Positions 42,706 to 52,711 are shown, counted from the stretch's first letter. The stretch: DNA of 64,000 nucleotides from Saccharothrix sp. NRRL B-16314 (GCF_000716595.1 NZ_JNXC01000024.1:42961-106960); one strand, 5' to 3'. A program made the numbers and translations. Notes: generated by a model from the letters alone, not told the origin.

Positions 42706-43541
42706 GACGGCTGCCGGTTGCGGCGCACCAGCAGCTGCCGCAGGTGCCGGGCGTGACGCCGGCTGACCGGCAGCACCGCACCGCCGATGTTCACGCTCAG
42801 GTGCCCGTCCTCCAGCCGCAGCTCGTCGATGTGGCCGAGCGACACGAGGTGACTGCGGTGGATGCGGACGAACCCGGCCGACCGCCACCGCTCTTCCAAC
42901 CCGTTGAGCGCGGCGCGGACCAATCCGCTTCCGGTGGCGGTGTGGAGTCGCGCGTAATCACCGTGCGCCTCGACGTACCGGATGTCGGCCAGGCGGATGA
43001 ACCGGGTGATACCGCCGAGTTCGACCGGAATGACCTCGTCACCCACTTCAGGTGATTTCTCCGCCGGTGCGGCGCCGGCCGGTTCCGTCGTCTTCGAATC
43101 CAGCACTTCGTGCACGATCCGGTGCACGGACTCGGCCAACCGCTCCGCCCGGACGGGCTTGAGCAGGTAATCGAGCGCTTTCAGCTCGAAAGCCTCGACC
43201 GCCGGTTCCTGGTGCGCGGTGACGAAAACAATGCGCGGCGGCTGGGCGAACCGGGACAGCACGCGGGCCAGGTCAAGGCCGTCGAGGCCGGGCATCCGGA
43301 TGTCGAGGAACACGGCGTCGACCGGCTGGCCGGCGTCCATGGCCCGGTGCAGGGTCCGCAACGCCTTGGTCGCGTCGGTGACGCCCTCGACGTGGGCGAC
43401 CCGGGGATCGGAGCGCAGCAGGTAGACGAGGTCTTCGAGCGCGGGGGCCTCGTCGTCGACGGCGAGCACCCTCAGCGTGCGCTCGAGCGCCCCACGGCGC
43501 TCCGGACCCTCGCAGAGAGGGCAGGGAAGTCCTGAGGTCAT
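42702..43541 (-). CDS. LytTR-family response regulator
   Basis: The 279-residue regulator has a receiver domain with phospho-acceptor D80 (AVFLDIRMPGLDG), KALDYLLKPV near its end, and a C-terminal LytTR DNA-binding domain (about 175-275, VRIHRSHLVSLGHI). An N-terminal extension of about 22 residues contains CPLC. It is first gene of the operon RR, DUF485, symporter, kinase, all joined by GTGA overlaps, so the sensor it pairs with is made last. Confidence 0.9.
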   Translation of the reverse strand: MTSGLPCPLCEGPERRGALERTLRVLAVDDEAPALEDLVYLLRSDPRVAHVEGVTDATKALRTLHRAMDAGQPVDAVFLDIRMPGLDGLDLARVLSRFAQPPRIVFVTAHQEPAVEAFELKALDYLLKPVRAERLAESVHRIVHEVLDSKTTEPAGAAPAEKSPEVGDEVIPVELGGITRFIRLADIRYVEAHGDYARLHTATGSGLVRAALNGLEERWRSAGFVRIHRSHLVSLGHIDELRLEDGHLSVNIGGAVLPVSRRHARHLRQLLVRRNRQPS

Positions 43542-43577
43542 GGAGTTCCAATGCGATGTGGTCGGCAGCGTCGGCGA

Positions 43578-43886
43578 TTAGACCACCGGACGCCTATCTT
43601 CGCCCTTCGGGGTGGACAAGGGCAATGACCGGCGCGCTGCCTGCGCGTCACCGAGCGTCATCTCCAGTTCGAGGGACGCCTCCTCGGCCCGGCGCGCGGC
43701 GAGCGACACGGACGCCGCCGCCGCGCTCCCCACCAGCCTGCGCGTCGGTTCGCCCAATCCGCGGACGACGTCGGACCACTCGTTCGCCAACCGGGCCAAC
43801 TCGGTGAGCGCGGTGACCAATTCGGCGGAAGTGCGGGGCGTCACGTCCGCGATCCGCGCCAGGTCGACGTGCGGATCGGAATCCAT
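43578..43886 (-). CDS. Small helical hypothetical protein
   Basis: ATG 43886 follows GGGGGAT at a good distance and opens 102 residues. The product is helical, acidic at the start (MDSDPHVDLARIADV), with several heptad-like Ala/Leu stretches (SAELVTALTELARLANEWSDVV). No family is recognised, and it lies upstream of the LytTR regulator on the same strand. Confidence 0.5.
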   Translation of the reverse strand: MDSDPHVDLARIADVTPRTSAELVTALTELARLANEWSDVVRGLGEPTRRLVGSAAAASVSLAARRAEEASLELEMTLGDAQAARRSLPLSTPKGEDRRPVV

Positions 43887-44061
43887 GACATCCCCCAGGA
43901 GCAAGTGTCGAAGTATCGACACCCGATGTTCTCGTTCCGGGTCGAGCTGGTCAACGACCCGGCGCAGTGGTCTCAATTGGCAGTCGAACCGAAACGCCCG
44001 AAACACCCGGCCCCCCGGTCGCACCGCTATTCACATAATTCCACGCGGGGTGTTCCCCGGG

Positions 44062-47010
44062 TCAGGTGAGGTCGGCGAGGGCGGCGGCGGCCAGGCGTTC
44101 GAACTGGCCGAAGCCGCCGCGGGCGGCGAGGTCGCGGCCGACGCGGGCGTGGCGGGCGGCTTCGGCGCGGCGGTCGTCGGCGGCCAGCGCGTGGGCCAGG
44201 TGGACGTGCGAGCGGCAGGCGCCGAAGCGGTAGTCCGACGACGTGGCCAGTTCGAGGCCGCGCAGGTGCGCGGCCACGGCGCGGCCCGGTTTGCCCAGGT
44301 GGAGCAGCACGAGACCGAGGGCGTTGTGCACCTCCGACTCGATCCGCGGGTTGCCGCCCAGCTCCTGCACCAGCGCCAACGCCCGCTGAGCCGTGCGCAA
44401 CGCCTCCGCGTGCTCCCCGCCGAGGCACAACGCCGCCGCCAGGTGCGCCATCGCCTCCGCCCGCGCGTGCCGGGCGCCCGTCCGGTACCACGCGACCAGC
44501 GCGTGCCGCAGCAGCTCCGCCGCCTGCTGGTGGTCACCGGCCGCCGCCCGGCACCGGCCGAGCAGCGCAGCGCACGTGGCCTCCACGTTCATCCCGTCGG
44601 CCGACCGCGCCAGCTCCAGCGCCTCGGTCAGCAGCGACTCCGCCGCCGGCAGCTCACCGCGCATCATCCGCAACGCGCCGAGCCCGGCCAGCGCCCCGAT
44701 CCGCACGTGCGGCCCGGCCCACGGCTCATCGCTCAACGCCATCATCCGCTCGAACGAGGCGGACGCGGCCGGGATGTCGCCCAGCTCCAGGTGCACGACC
44801 CCGTCCAGCCCGACGTGCAGCCACACCGTCCGCCCGGTCGGCACGGCCGACCGCAGGTACCGCTGGGCGGTTCGCAGGTCGCCCAGGTTCCGGTGCTCCG
44901 CCGCCAGCCACACCAGCATCAACGTCTCGGCGTCGTGGTCGCCCACCGCCCGCGCCGCGCCCACCGCGGCGTTGATCGCGTGCACGAACTCCACGTGGTG
45001 CCCGTGCGACCCGAAGTACCCGCCGACCGCGTCGATCAGCTTCCACGTCATCGGCAGCGGCCCGTGCACCGCGCAGTGCTCGGTCGCCGCCAGCACGCTG
45101 GCACGCTCCGCGTCCAGCCACGTCCGCGCGACCTCCGGGCTCAGCCGCGGCGGCCCGGACACGCCGAGCTCCGGGTACAGCACGTCGCCGACCTCGACGG
45201 ACGTGCGCAGGTACCAGTCGAACAGCCGCCGCCGCGCCGCCTCGACGTCGTCACCCGCCGCCTCGGCCCGGTCCGCCGCGTAGACGTGCAGCAGGTCGTG
45301 CAACGCGAACCGGTCCGCACCGACCCGCTGCACCAGGTGCGCCGACGCCAAGTCCTCCAGCAGCCCGCCGGCCACGTCGTCCGGCGCGTCGAGCAGCGCC
45401 GCCACGCCGGACACGCTGAAATCCGGCCCCGGCACCAACCCCGCCAGCCGGAACAGCCGCGCCGCGTCCGGCGTCAGCGCCGCGTACGACAGGTCGAACG
45501 CCCGCCGCACCGCCGCCGTGTCGTCGTTGTCCACGGCCAGCGCGGACAGCCGGTCGCCACCGCGCAGTTCGTCCACATAGGACTCGACGTCGACGTGCGG
45601 CGCGCCGACCAGGTTCCCCAGCGCGATCCGCAACGCCAGCGGCAGGTAGCCGCACAGCCGGGCCAGCTCGCCCAGCGCGTCGAACTGCGCCACCGCCGCC
45701 TCCGGCCCGAGCGACCGGGCCAGCAGCTTCCACGCCTCGTCGGTCCGCAGCACGTCCAGCCGCACCGTGGTGGCCCGCAACCGCAGCTCGTTGCGGCTGG
45801 TGATCACGACCGAGCAACCGGGGTCGCCCGGCAGCAGCGGCAGCACCTGGTCGACCGACGCCGCGTTGTCCAGCGTGATCAGCACCCGCCGGCCGCGCAG
45901 CCGGGCCCGGTAGTTGCGGACCAGCTCCTCCTCGCCCACCGGGATGTGGTCGGCCCGCACGTCCATCGCCCGCAGGAACCGCGCCAGCACCGCGGACGTC
46001 GACAGCGGCGGGGACGTGGAGTACCCGCGCAGGTTCACGTACAGCTGGCCGTCCGGGTACCGGTCGCGCACCGCGTGCCCCACCGACGTGGCGAACGCCG
46101 TCTTGCCCACCCCCGGCGGCCCGCACACCAGCACGGTCGCCGCCGCACGCGTCAGCAGCCCGGTCACCCTGGTCAGCTCCGCGCCGCGGCCGACGAAGTT
46201 GCCCACCGGGGCGGGCAGCTGCGACACCGGCGCCCACGTGTTGGCGGCCGGCTGGTACAGCGCGGGATCGCCGGTCAGGATCGCGTGGTGCACCGCGCGC
46301 AGCGAATCGCTCGGGTCGACGCCCAGCTCGCGCGCCAACGCCGTCGACGCCTGCCGGTACGCGTCCAGCGCGTCCGCCTGCCGGTCCACCCGGTACAGCG
46401 CCACCATCAGCTGCGACCAGAACCGCTCCCGCAACGGGTGCTGCGCGGTCAGCCGGCGCAGGTCCGCGATCACCTCGTCGCACCGGTCCAGCCGCAGCTT
46501 CACGTCCACCAGCTCGGAGATCACCCGCAGCCGCCCCTCGGCGAGGTTCGGCGCCTCCGTCTCGTGCAGCGAGTCGGACGGCACGTCGGCCAGCGGCGCA
46601 CCGCGCCAGCAGTCCAGCGCCTGCTCGTAGACCGCCGCGGCGGACGGGAAGTCCTCGGCGGCGACCAGCGCCGCGCCCTGCTCGGCCAGGGCCTCGAACC
46701 GGTGCAGGTCCAGCGCGTCGGGCGGCAGGTCGATCCGGTAGCCGGTGGTCGTGGTGTGGATGAGCCGCGGGTCGCCGAGCGTGCGCCGCAGCCGCATCAC
46801 GTACACCGGCAGCGTCTGCGCGGCGCGGTCCGGCGGCATGTCGCCCCACACCCGGCGGATGAGGTCGCTCGCGGGCACCGAGCGGTTCGCGCTCAGCAGC
46901 AGGGTCGCCAGGACGATGCGGTGCTTGGCGGCGGTGACCGGGACCGAGCGGCCGTCCCGGCGGACCACGAGGGACCCCAGCACGCCGAACTCGTCCTGCG
47001 ACAGGGTCAA
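44062..47010 (-). CDS. SARP-family regulator with NB-ARC and TPR (AfsR-type)
   Basis: The 982-residue protein has an OmpR-type winged helix (about 5-100, FGVLGSLVVRRDGR and RVWGDMPPDRAAQTL), a BTAD domain (100-250), an NB-ARC ATPase (Walker A CGPPGVGKTAF near 315, ITLDNA as Walker B) and TPR repeats. AfsR-like SARPs activate antibiotic or developmental genes and respond to phosphorylation or bound nucleotides. TTG 47010 with GGAGG just upstream is preferred: the ATG at 47070 is in frame but would lie beyond the hairpin at 47042-47069 that ends the helicase gene. Confidence 0.88.
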   Translation of the reverse strand: MTLSQDEFGVLGSLVVRRDGRSVPVTAAKHRIVLATLLLSANRSVPASDLIRRVWGDMPPDRAAQTLPVYVMRLRRTLGDPRLIHTTTTGYRIDLPPDALDLHRFEALAEQGAALVAAEDFPSAAAVYEQALDCWRGAPLADVPSDSLHETEAPNLAEGRLRVISELVDVKLRLDRCDEVIADLRRLTAQHPLRERFWSQLMVALYRVDRQADALDAYRQASTALARELGVDPSDSLRAVHHAILTGDPALYQPAANTWAPVSQLPAPVGNFVGRGAELTRVTGLLTRAAATVLVCGPPGVGKTAFATSVGHAVRDRYPDGQLYVNLRGYSTSPPLSTSAVLARFLRAMDVRADHIPVGEEELVRNYRARLRGRRVLITLDNAASVDQVLPLLPGDPGCSVVITSRNELRLRATTVRLDVLRTDEAWKLLARSLGPEAAVAQFDALGELARLCGYLPLALRIALGNLVGAPHVDVESYVDELRGGDRLSALAVDNDDTAAVRRAFDLSYAALTPDAARLFRLAGLVPGPDFSVSGVAALLDAPDDVAGGLLEDLASAHLVQRVGADRFALHDLLHVYAADRAEAAGDDVEAARRRLFDWYLRTSVEVGDVLYPELGVSGPPRLSPEVARTWLDAERASVLAATEHCAVHGPLPMTWKLIDAVGGYFGSHGHHVEFVHAINAAVGAARAVGDHDAETLMLVWLAAEHRNLGDLRTAQRYLRSAVPTGRTVWLHVGLDGVVHLELGDIPAASASFERMMALSDEPWAGPHVRIGALAGLGALRMMRGELPAAESLLTEALELARSADGMNVEATCAALLGRCRAAAGDHQQAAELLRHALVAWYRTGARHARAEAMAHLAAALCLGGEHAEALRTAQRALALVQELGGNPRIESEVHNALGLVLLHLGKPGRAVAAHLRGLELATSSDYRFGACRSHVHLAHALAADDRRAEAARHARVGRDLAARGGFGQFERLAAAALADLT

Positions 47011-47041
47011 CCGCCTCCGTTCTCTCCCGACGTTGACATGC

Positions 47042-47069
47042 TGGTACTCCGGTTCGCACCGGAGTACCA
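47042..47069 (-). terminator. Hairpin terminator after the helicase gene
   Basis: TGGTACTCCGGT and ACCGGAGTACCA form a perfect 12-bp stem with a TCGC tetraloop, 21 bases past the helicase stop on the minus strand and before the SARP gene. There is no T run. Confidence 0.75.
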
Positions 47070-47089
47070 CCGGATGGACCCCACGGCTG

Positions 47090-49573
47090 CTACAGCCTGC
47101 CGACTTCGGTGATCCGCACCGAGGCGGTGCCGATCTCGTCCGACTCGGCCAGGTCGACCTCGGCGGTGAAGCCCCAGTCGTGGTCCTTCGCCGGGTCGTC
47201 GAACGCCTGCCGGACCCGCCACAGCCCCGGCTCCTGGGTGATCGTCAGCAGCGCCGGCCCGCGCGCGTCCGGCCCCATGCCTATCTCGTCGTGCTCCTCG
47301 AAGTACGGCTCCAGCGCGTCCTGCCACTCCTCGGCGGTCCAGCCCGCCTCGGCGTCCAGCTGCCCCAGCTCGTAGTAGTTGCGCCGGGCCGCGAGCTCCA
47401 CCCGCCGGAACAGCGCGTTGCGCACCAGCACCCGGAACGCGCGCACGTTGCCGGTGACGGCGGGCGGCGTGTCGGCCAAGGCCACTTCCACGGCGTCGTC
47501 GGACGGGTTGCGCAGCTTCTCCCACTCGTCCAGGAGGCTGGAGTCGACCTGGCGGACCAGCTCGCCCAGCCACTCCTGCAGGTCGCTCAGCTCCTCGGTC
47601 TTGGCGTCCTCGGGCACGGTCTGCCGCAACGCCTTGTACGAGTCGGCCAGGTACCGCAGCACCAGGCCCTCCGAGCGCGCCAACTGGTAGAACGAGACGT
47701 ACTCGGTGAACGTCATCGCCCGCTCGAACATGTCCCGCACCACGGACTTCGGCGACAGGTCGTGGTCGGCGACCCACGGGTGCCCGCGCCGGTACGTGGT
47801 GAACGCGGCCTCCAGCAGCTCGGCGAGCGGCTTCGGGTACGTCACCTCGTCCAGCAGCTCCATCCGCTGGTCGTACTCGATGCCCTCGGACTTCATCGCG
47901 CCGATGGCCTCGCCGCGCGCCTTGTGCTCCTGCGCGGACAGCACCTGGCGCGGGTCGTCCAGGGTGGACTCGAGCACCGACAGCACGTCCAGCGGGTAGC
48001 TCGGCCCCTCGCGGTCCAGCAGCTCGATCGCGGCCAGCGCGAACGGCGACAGCGGCTGGTTGAGCGCGAAGTTCACCTGGAGGTCGACGGTGAGCCGGAT
48101 CTCGCCGCCCTGCCGCTCCACCACGCCCGCCGCCAGCAGACCCCGGTACATCTGGATGGCCCGCAGGATGTGCCGGCGCTGCGCGGGCCGTTCCTCGTGG
48201 TTGTCCTCCAGCAGGTGCCGCATCGCGCCGAACGCGTCACCGGGCCGGCCGATCACGTTGAGCAGCATGGCGTGGCTGACCTGGAAGCTGGACGTCAGCG
48301 GTTCCGGCTCCGCGTTCTTCAGCCGTTCGAACGTCTGGTCGCTCCACGACACGAAGCCCTCGGGTGCCTTCTTGCGCACGACCTTGCGCCGCTTCTTCGG
48401 GTCGTCGCCCGCCTTGGCCAGCGCCTTCTCGTTCTCCACCACGTGGTCCGGCGCCTGCACCACGACCGTGCCGATGGTGTCGTAGCCCGCGCGGCCCGCC
48501 CGTCCCGCGATCTGGTGGAACTCCCGCGCCTTGAGGTGGCGGGTGCGCTGGCCGTCGTACTTCGACAGCGCGGTGAAGACGACCGTGCGGATGGGGACGT
48601 TGATGCCGACGCCGAGCGTGTCCGTGCCGCAGATGACCTTCAGCAGGCCGGCCTGGGCGAGCTGCTCCACCAGCCGCCGGTACTTCGGCAGCATGCCCGC
48701 GTGGTGCACGCCGATCCCGTGCCGGACCAGGCGGGACAGCGTCTTGCCGAACCCGGAGGTGAACCGGAACCGGCCGATCATGGACGCGATGGCGTCCTTC
48801 TCGGCGCGGGTGGCGACGTTGACGCTCATCAGCGACTGGGCGCGTTCGAGGGCGGACGCCTGGGTGAAGTGCACGACGTAGACCGGGGCCTCGCGGCCGT
48901 GCAGGAGCTCTTCGATGGTCTCGTGCAGCGGGGTGGTGACGTACTGGAAGTTCAGCGGGACCGGGCGCTCGGCGGACCGGACCACCGACGTGGTGCGGCC
49001 CGTCCGGCGGGTGAGGTCCTTCTCGAAGAACGCGACGTCGCCGAGCGTGGCGGACATGAGGAGGAACTGGGCCTGCGGCAGTTCGATGAGCGGCACCTGC
49101 CACGCCCAGCCGCGGTCCGGCTCGGCGTAGAAGTGGAACTCGTCCATCACGACCTGGCCGACGTCGGCCTTCGTGCCGTCGCGCAGGGCGATGTTCGCCA
49201 GGATCTCGGCGGTGCAGCAGATGATGGGAGCGGTCTCGTTGACGCTCGCGTCGCCGGTCATCATGCCGACGTTCTCCGCGCCGAACGTCGCGATCAGGGC
49301 GAAGAACTTCTCCGACACCAACGCCTTGATGGGCGCCGTGTAGAAGGTCCGCTTGCCCTCCGCGAGCGCGGCGAAGTGCGCGCCGATGGCGACCAGCGAC
49401 TTGCCGGAGCCGGTGGGGGTGCTGAGGATGACGTTCGAGCCGGAGACGATCTCGATCAACGCCTCCTGCTGCGCCGGGTACAGCGACAGCCCCCGTTCCC
49501 GCGCCCACTCGGCGAAGGTGTCGTAGAGGAGGTCGGGGTCGGGGGTGGCCGGCAGGCGGTCGGTGAGAGTCAT
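47090..49573 (-). CDS. DEAD/DEAH-box helicase with DUF3516
   Basis: The 827-residue protein has helicase motif I TPTGSGKS, the DExH box MDEFHF, SATLGD and a C-terminal DUF3516 region (about 600-820). It resembles Ski2/Mtr4-type RNA helicases common in actinobacteria; role in RNA processing is inferred. ATG 49573 overlaps the stop of the upstream hydrolase gene, so the two are co-translated although functionally unlike. Confidence 0.9.
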   Translation of the reverse strand: MTLTDRLPATPDPDLLYDTFAEWARERGLSLYPAQQEALIEIVSGSNVILSTPTGSGKSLVAIGAHFAALAEGKRTFYTAPIKALVSEKFFALIATFGAENVGMMTGDASVNETAPIICCTAEILANIALRDGTKADVGQVVMDEFHFYAEPDRGWAWQVPLIELPQAQFLLMSATLGDVAFFEKDLTRRTGRTTSVVRSAERPVPLNFQYVTTPLHETIEELLHGREAPVYVVHFTQASALERAQSLMSVNVATRAEKDAIASMIGRFRFTSGFGKTLSRLVRHGIGVHHAGMLPKYRRLVEQLAQAGLLKVICGTDTLGVGINVPIRTVVFTALSKYDGQRTRHLKAREFHQIAGRAGRAGYDTIGTVVVQAPDHVVENEKALAKAGDDPKKRRKVVRKKAPEGFVSWSDQTFERLKNAEPEPLTSSFQVSHAMLLNVIGRPGDAFGAMRHLLEDNHEERPAQRRHILRAIQMYRGLLAAGVVERQGGEIRLTVDLQVNFALNQPLSPFALAAIELLDREGPSYPLDVLSVLESTLDDPRQVLSAQEHKARGEAIGAMKSEGIEYDQRMELLDEVTYPKPLAELLEAAFTTYRRGHPWVADHDLSPKSVVRDMFERAMTFTEYVSFYQLARSEGLVLRYLADSYKALRQTVPEDAKTEELSDLQEWLGELVRQVDSSLLDEWEKLRNPSDDAVEVALADTPPAVTGNVRAFRVLVRNALFRRVELAARRNYYELGQLDAEAGWTAEEWQDALEPYFEEHDEIGMGPDARGPALLTITQEPGLWRVRQAFDDPAKDHDWGFTAEVDLAESDEIGTASVRITEVGRL

Positions 49574-50781
49574 CGCAGGCGGAGCATAGTGGCAACCCCC
49601 GTCCGGCCGCCGTCGTCGTCGGGGGTCGGCGCGCGGAACACCACCTCGGGGTAGCGGGCCGACGGCGCGTCCAGCAGGTGCTGCGGCTCACCCCGCAGGT
49701 GGAGGTCGAAGAAGGCGCGGACGTACCGGCGGGTGATCTCCGCGGAGCGGGTGCCGGTCAGGTCGCCGCCGAGGTCGACGCCGATCTGGCGGGCCAGCAG
49801 GTCGTAGTCGGTGAAGGACGCGTGCACCGCGCCGGTCACCAGGAGCCAGAGCTTCCACCCGGTCAGTCGTTCCCAGTCGCGGTCCCAGCTGGGGTCACCG
49901 CCCGGTCCGGCGGCCTCCTGGCCGAAGAACAGCCACGGCCGTGACAGCCCGCTCTCGGGCAGCGGCTTGAACATCGTGCCGTCCAGGTTCACGCCGGCCA
50001 GCACGCGCGGGTCGGTCAGCATGGCCTCGCCCGCGCTCGCGCCGCCCAGGGAGCTGCCCGCCATCGCGATCCGCGAGCCGTCGATCGGGGGACCGGCCCG
50101 CCACCGCTGCCGCGGTCCGGTCAGCTCGTCGAGCACGAAGGAGATGTCGGCCGCCCGGCTCTCCACCGCGACCCGGCCGAAGTCCTCGACGTCCTCCAGC
50201 ACGCACGCCGCGCAGGTGGCGACCCGCCCGTCGGGGAACGTCGTGGCGAAGTTCTCGTAGGTGTGGTCGACGCCGACGACCGCGTACCCCCGGCTCGCCA
50301 GCTCCTCGGCCAGGGCGGTGAGCGAGCTGCGCGGCCAGGTGAAGCCGGGGGACAGGACCACGAGCGGCAGCGCGCGGCCACCGAGCGGCTCGGCGTCGGT
50401 GAAGGCGTTGGTCCGCGTCCGGCTCAGCACGTCGGGCGGCACGCCGGTGACACCGGTGCCCGCCAGGACCAGTTCCGACTCCTCGGGGGTCAGGTACCGG
50501 GCGCGCTGCCGGCCCGGGGCTTTCGCCGGGTACCACAGCGTGACCATGAGTTCCCTGGTCCCGGCCGAGGGGACCCACGGGTCCGGGCGGGTGACGTCCT
50601 CCAGGTGGAGGGAGGTGGTGCCGACGGGGTGCGGTCCGGTCGGCTCGGGCAGGCGTGGCGTGGTCGTGGAGGCGAACGCCCCGGACGCGCCGCAGACGAC
50701 AGCCAGCAGCCCGGCGACGGCGGCCGAGCCGACCCGGGTGAACCGGCCTGTGCGGGTGACTTGGGATGACATGGCCGACAT
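49570..50781 (-). CDS. Secreted alpha/beta hydrolase (PAF-acetylhydrolase-like)
   Basis: The roughly 403-residue protein has an N-terminal export signal (AGLLAVVCGASGAFA) and a hydrolase domain with the nucleophile elbow GSSLGG and a final GAVHASFTDY His region. It resembles bacterial PAF-acetylhydrolase/lipase-like esterases. ATG 50781 and ATG 50772 are both possible starts. The TGA overlaps the helicase ATG. It is divergent from the two-component kinase across 111 bases. Confidence 0.8.
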   Translation of the reverse strand: MSAMSSQVTRTGRFTRVGSAAVAGLLAVVCGASGAFASTTTPRLPEPTGPHPVGTTSLHLEDVTRPDPWVPSAGTRELMVTLWYPAKAPGRQRARYLTPEESELVLAGTGVTGVPPDVLSRTRTNAFTDAEPLGGRALPLVVLSPGFTWPRSSLTALAEELASRGYAVVGVDHTYENFATTFPDGRVATCAACVLEDVEDFGRVAVESRAADISFVLDELTGPRQRWRAGPPIDGSRIAMAGSSLGGASAGEAMLTDPRVLAGVNLDGTMFKPLPESGLSRPWLFFGQEAAGPGGDPSWDRDWERLTGWKLWLLVTGAVHASFTDYDLLARQIGVDLGGDLTGTRSAEITRRYVRAFFDLHLRGEPQHLLDAPSARYPEVVFRAPTPDDDGGRTGVATMLRLR

Positions 50782-50880
50782 CGTGCGAGCCGGCCGGGTC
50801 GCCGGACATCGGCCCGAAGCACGGTTCACGCGGCAGGCAACCGTACTTTCGGCCGATTCGGCGCGGGGCGTGCCGTTTCG

Positions 50881-50886
50881 TAGCCT
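50881..50886 (+). promoter_or_regulatory. -10 box TAGCCT, leaderless
   Basis: TAGCCT ends 7 bases before GTG 50893, the kinase start, fitting a leaderless transcript. Confidence 0.45.
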
Positions 50887-50892
50887 CCTGTT

Positions 50893-52032
50893 GTGGATCT
50901 TCGTGATCGGGCGGTCGGCCTCGCGGCCGACCTCGCGCTCGGCGTGGTGCTCGTCTCGGCGCTCGCCGTGACGGCGGTCGCGGTCGCGGTCAGCTGGGGC
51001 GGCGCGTACTGGGCGTTCGGCGGCGCGGCGGGCGCGGTGGTGGGCGTGATCGCCCTGCTGCGGCGGCAGGACCGGGCGCGGGCGGCCGTCGCGGGTCTGG
51101 CGGTGGCGGCGGTCGCGGTCGTGGTCGCCCGGCTCGCCGGGCTGCCCGCCGAGCCCGGCCCCGCGATGGTGGTCGGCCTGGCCGTGCTGGTGTGCTCGGC
51201 GGTCCGGGCGCTTCCCGCACGGACCGCGTGCGCCGTCGCGGCCGGCGGGGTGGCGGTGGTCGCGGCCAACTGGCTCACCTCGCCGGTCTTCCCGGCAGGG
51301 GTGCCGACGACCGTGACGACGCTGAACGGCGTGGCCTGGCTCGCCGCCCTCGCGCTCGGCCTCGGCCTGCGGCTGCTCGACGCCGGCCGCCGGGACGCCG
51401 TCGAGCGCATCCGCCGCGAGGAGCGGCTGGAGGTGGCCAGGGAGCTGCACGACGTGGTCGCGCACCACATCACCGGCATCGTGCTCCAGGCGCAGGCGGC
51501 CCGGATCGTGCGCCGCAAGGCCCCGGACCTGCTCGACGACTCCCTGGCGGGCATCGAGGCCGCCGGCTCCGAGGGCATGGCCGCGCTGCGCCGCGTGGTC
51601 GGCCTGCTCCGCGACGCCGACGCCGGTGCTCCCGCCACCCACGGCCCCGACCTGCTCGGCGACCTGGTCGGACGGTTCGAAGGACCCGCCGTGGACCTGC
51701 GGCTGCCCGTCGGCGACCCGGTGTGGCCGCCGGAGGTGGCCGGCGCGGTGTACCGGGTCGTGCGGGAGTCGCTCACCAACGTCGCCCGCCACGCCCCGGC
51801 CGCCCGCTCGGTCAGCGTCGACGTCAGCCGGGCCGGCCGGGCGATCACGGTCGAGGTCGTGGACGACGGCCCCCCGGTCCACGCCCGGTACCACCGCCGG
51901 CCCGGCTACGGCCTGGTCGGCATGCGTGAACGCGTCGAAGCGCTCGGCGGCACGCTGTGCGCGGGTCCGCTCCCCGGCGCGGGCTGGTCGGTGCGCGCCG
52001 TGCTGCCCGTCGACGACCGGACGCCGCGATGA
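50893..52032 (+). CDS. NarL-type sensor histidine kinase
   Basis: The 379-residue kinase has about four to six N-terminal membrane helices (residues 10-165), then a HisKA_3 domain with ARELHDVVAHH carrying the phospho-acceptor His, and an HATPase (VVRESLTNVARHAPA, VVDDGPPV, GYGLVGMRERVEALGG). The stop overlaps the response regulator start. The signal is unknown; membrane helices without an extracellular sensor domain suggest sensing in or near the membrane. Confidence 0.9.
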   Translation: MDLRDRAVGLAADLALGVVLVSALAVTAVAVAVSWGGAYWAFGGAAGAVVGVIALLRRQDRARAAVAGLAVAAVAVVVARLAGLPAEPGPAMVVGLAVLVCSAVRALPARTACAVAAGGVAVVAANWLTSPVFPAGVPTTVTTLNGVAWLAALALGLGLRLLDAGRRDAVERIRREERLEVARELHDVVAHHITGIVLQAQAARIVRRKAPDLLDDSLAGIEAAGSEGMAALRRVVGLLRDADAGAPATHGPDLLGDLVGRFEGPAVDLRLPVGDPVWPPEVAGAVYRVVRESLTNVARHAPAARSVSVDVSRAGRAITVEVVDDGPPVHARYHRRPGYGLVGMRERVEALGGTLCAGPLPGAGWSVRAVLPVDDRTPR

Positions 52033-52700
52033 CCATCACCGTGCTGGTGGCGGACGACCAGGCGATGGTCCGCGGTGGGCTGCGCCTCATCCTCGACGAC
52101 CAGCCCGACATCAGCGTCGTGGCCGAGGCGGCCGACGGCGTCGAGGCGGTCGAGCTCGCCCGGCGGCTCCGGCCGGACGTGTGCCTGGTCGACGTCCGGA
52201 TGCCCCGCCTCGACGGCATCGAGGTCACCCGGGCGCTGGCCGGTCCCGGCGTGGCGGACCCGTTCCGGGTGGTCGTGGTCACGACGTTCGACCTGGACGA
52301 GTACGTGTACGGCGCGCTGATCGGCGGGGCGGTCGGCTTCGTCCTGAAGGACGCCGGACCCGTGCTGCTCGCGGAGGCGGTGCGTGCCGCGAGCGTCGGT
52401 GACGCGCTGGTCTCGCCCTCGGTCACGCTGCGGCTGCTGCGCCGCCTGCGCGACCCGTTGGCAGGCGCGGCGCTGTCTGGCAGGGCGCCGGCAGGCAGGG
52501 CGCTGTCGGTCCGGGAAACCGAGGTCACCAGGGCCATCGCGAGGGGCCGCACGAACCGGGAGATCGCCGCGGAGCTGTTCATCTCGCTGAGCACGGTCAA
52601 GAGCCACCTGGCGCACATCCAGGCCAAGCTCGGGGTGCGCAACCGGGTGGGGATCGCCGCCTGGGCGTGGGAGAACGGCGTCGTCGGCCCGGGAGTGTGA
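52029..52700 (+). CDS. NarL/FixJ response regulator
   Basis: The 223-residue regulator has a receiver with phospho-acceptor D55 (CLVDVRMPRLDG), KDAG near its end, and a C-terminal LuxR-type helix-turn-helix (ALSVRETEVTRAIARGRTNREIAAELFISLSTVKSH). It partners the kinase directly upstream (ATGA overlap). A short gap of low-complexity Ala/Arg residues separates the domains. Confidence 0.95.
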   Translation: MTITVLVADDQAMVRGGLRLILDDQPDISVVAEAADGVEAVELARRLRPDVCLVDVRMPRLDGIEVTRALAGPGVADPFRVVVVTTFDLDEYVYGALIGGAVGFVLKDAGPVLLAEAVRAASVGDALVSPSVTLRLLRRLRDPLAGAALSGRAPAGRALSVRETEVTRAIARGRTNREIAAELFISLSTVKSHLAHIQAKLGVRNRVGIAAWAWENGVVGPGV

Positions 52701-52711
52701 TCGGAATCGTT

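Noticed and set aside
43612-47112. Open frame of 1166 codons on the plus strand
   Set aside because: It lies antisense to the SARP and neighbouring genes; its product is dominated by Arg, His, Pro and Gln without a domain, as expected for a codon-biased shadow frame in very GC-rich DNA.
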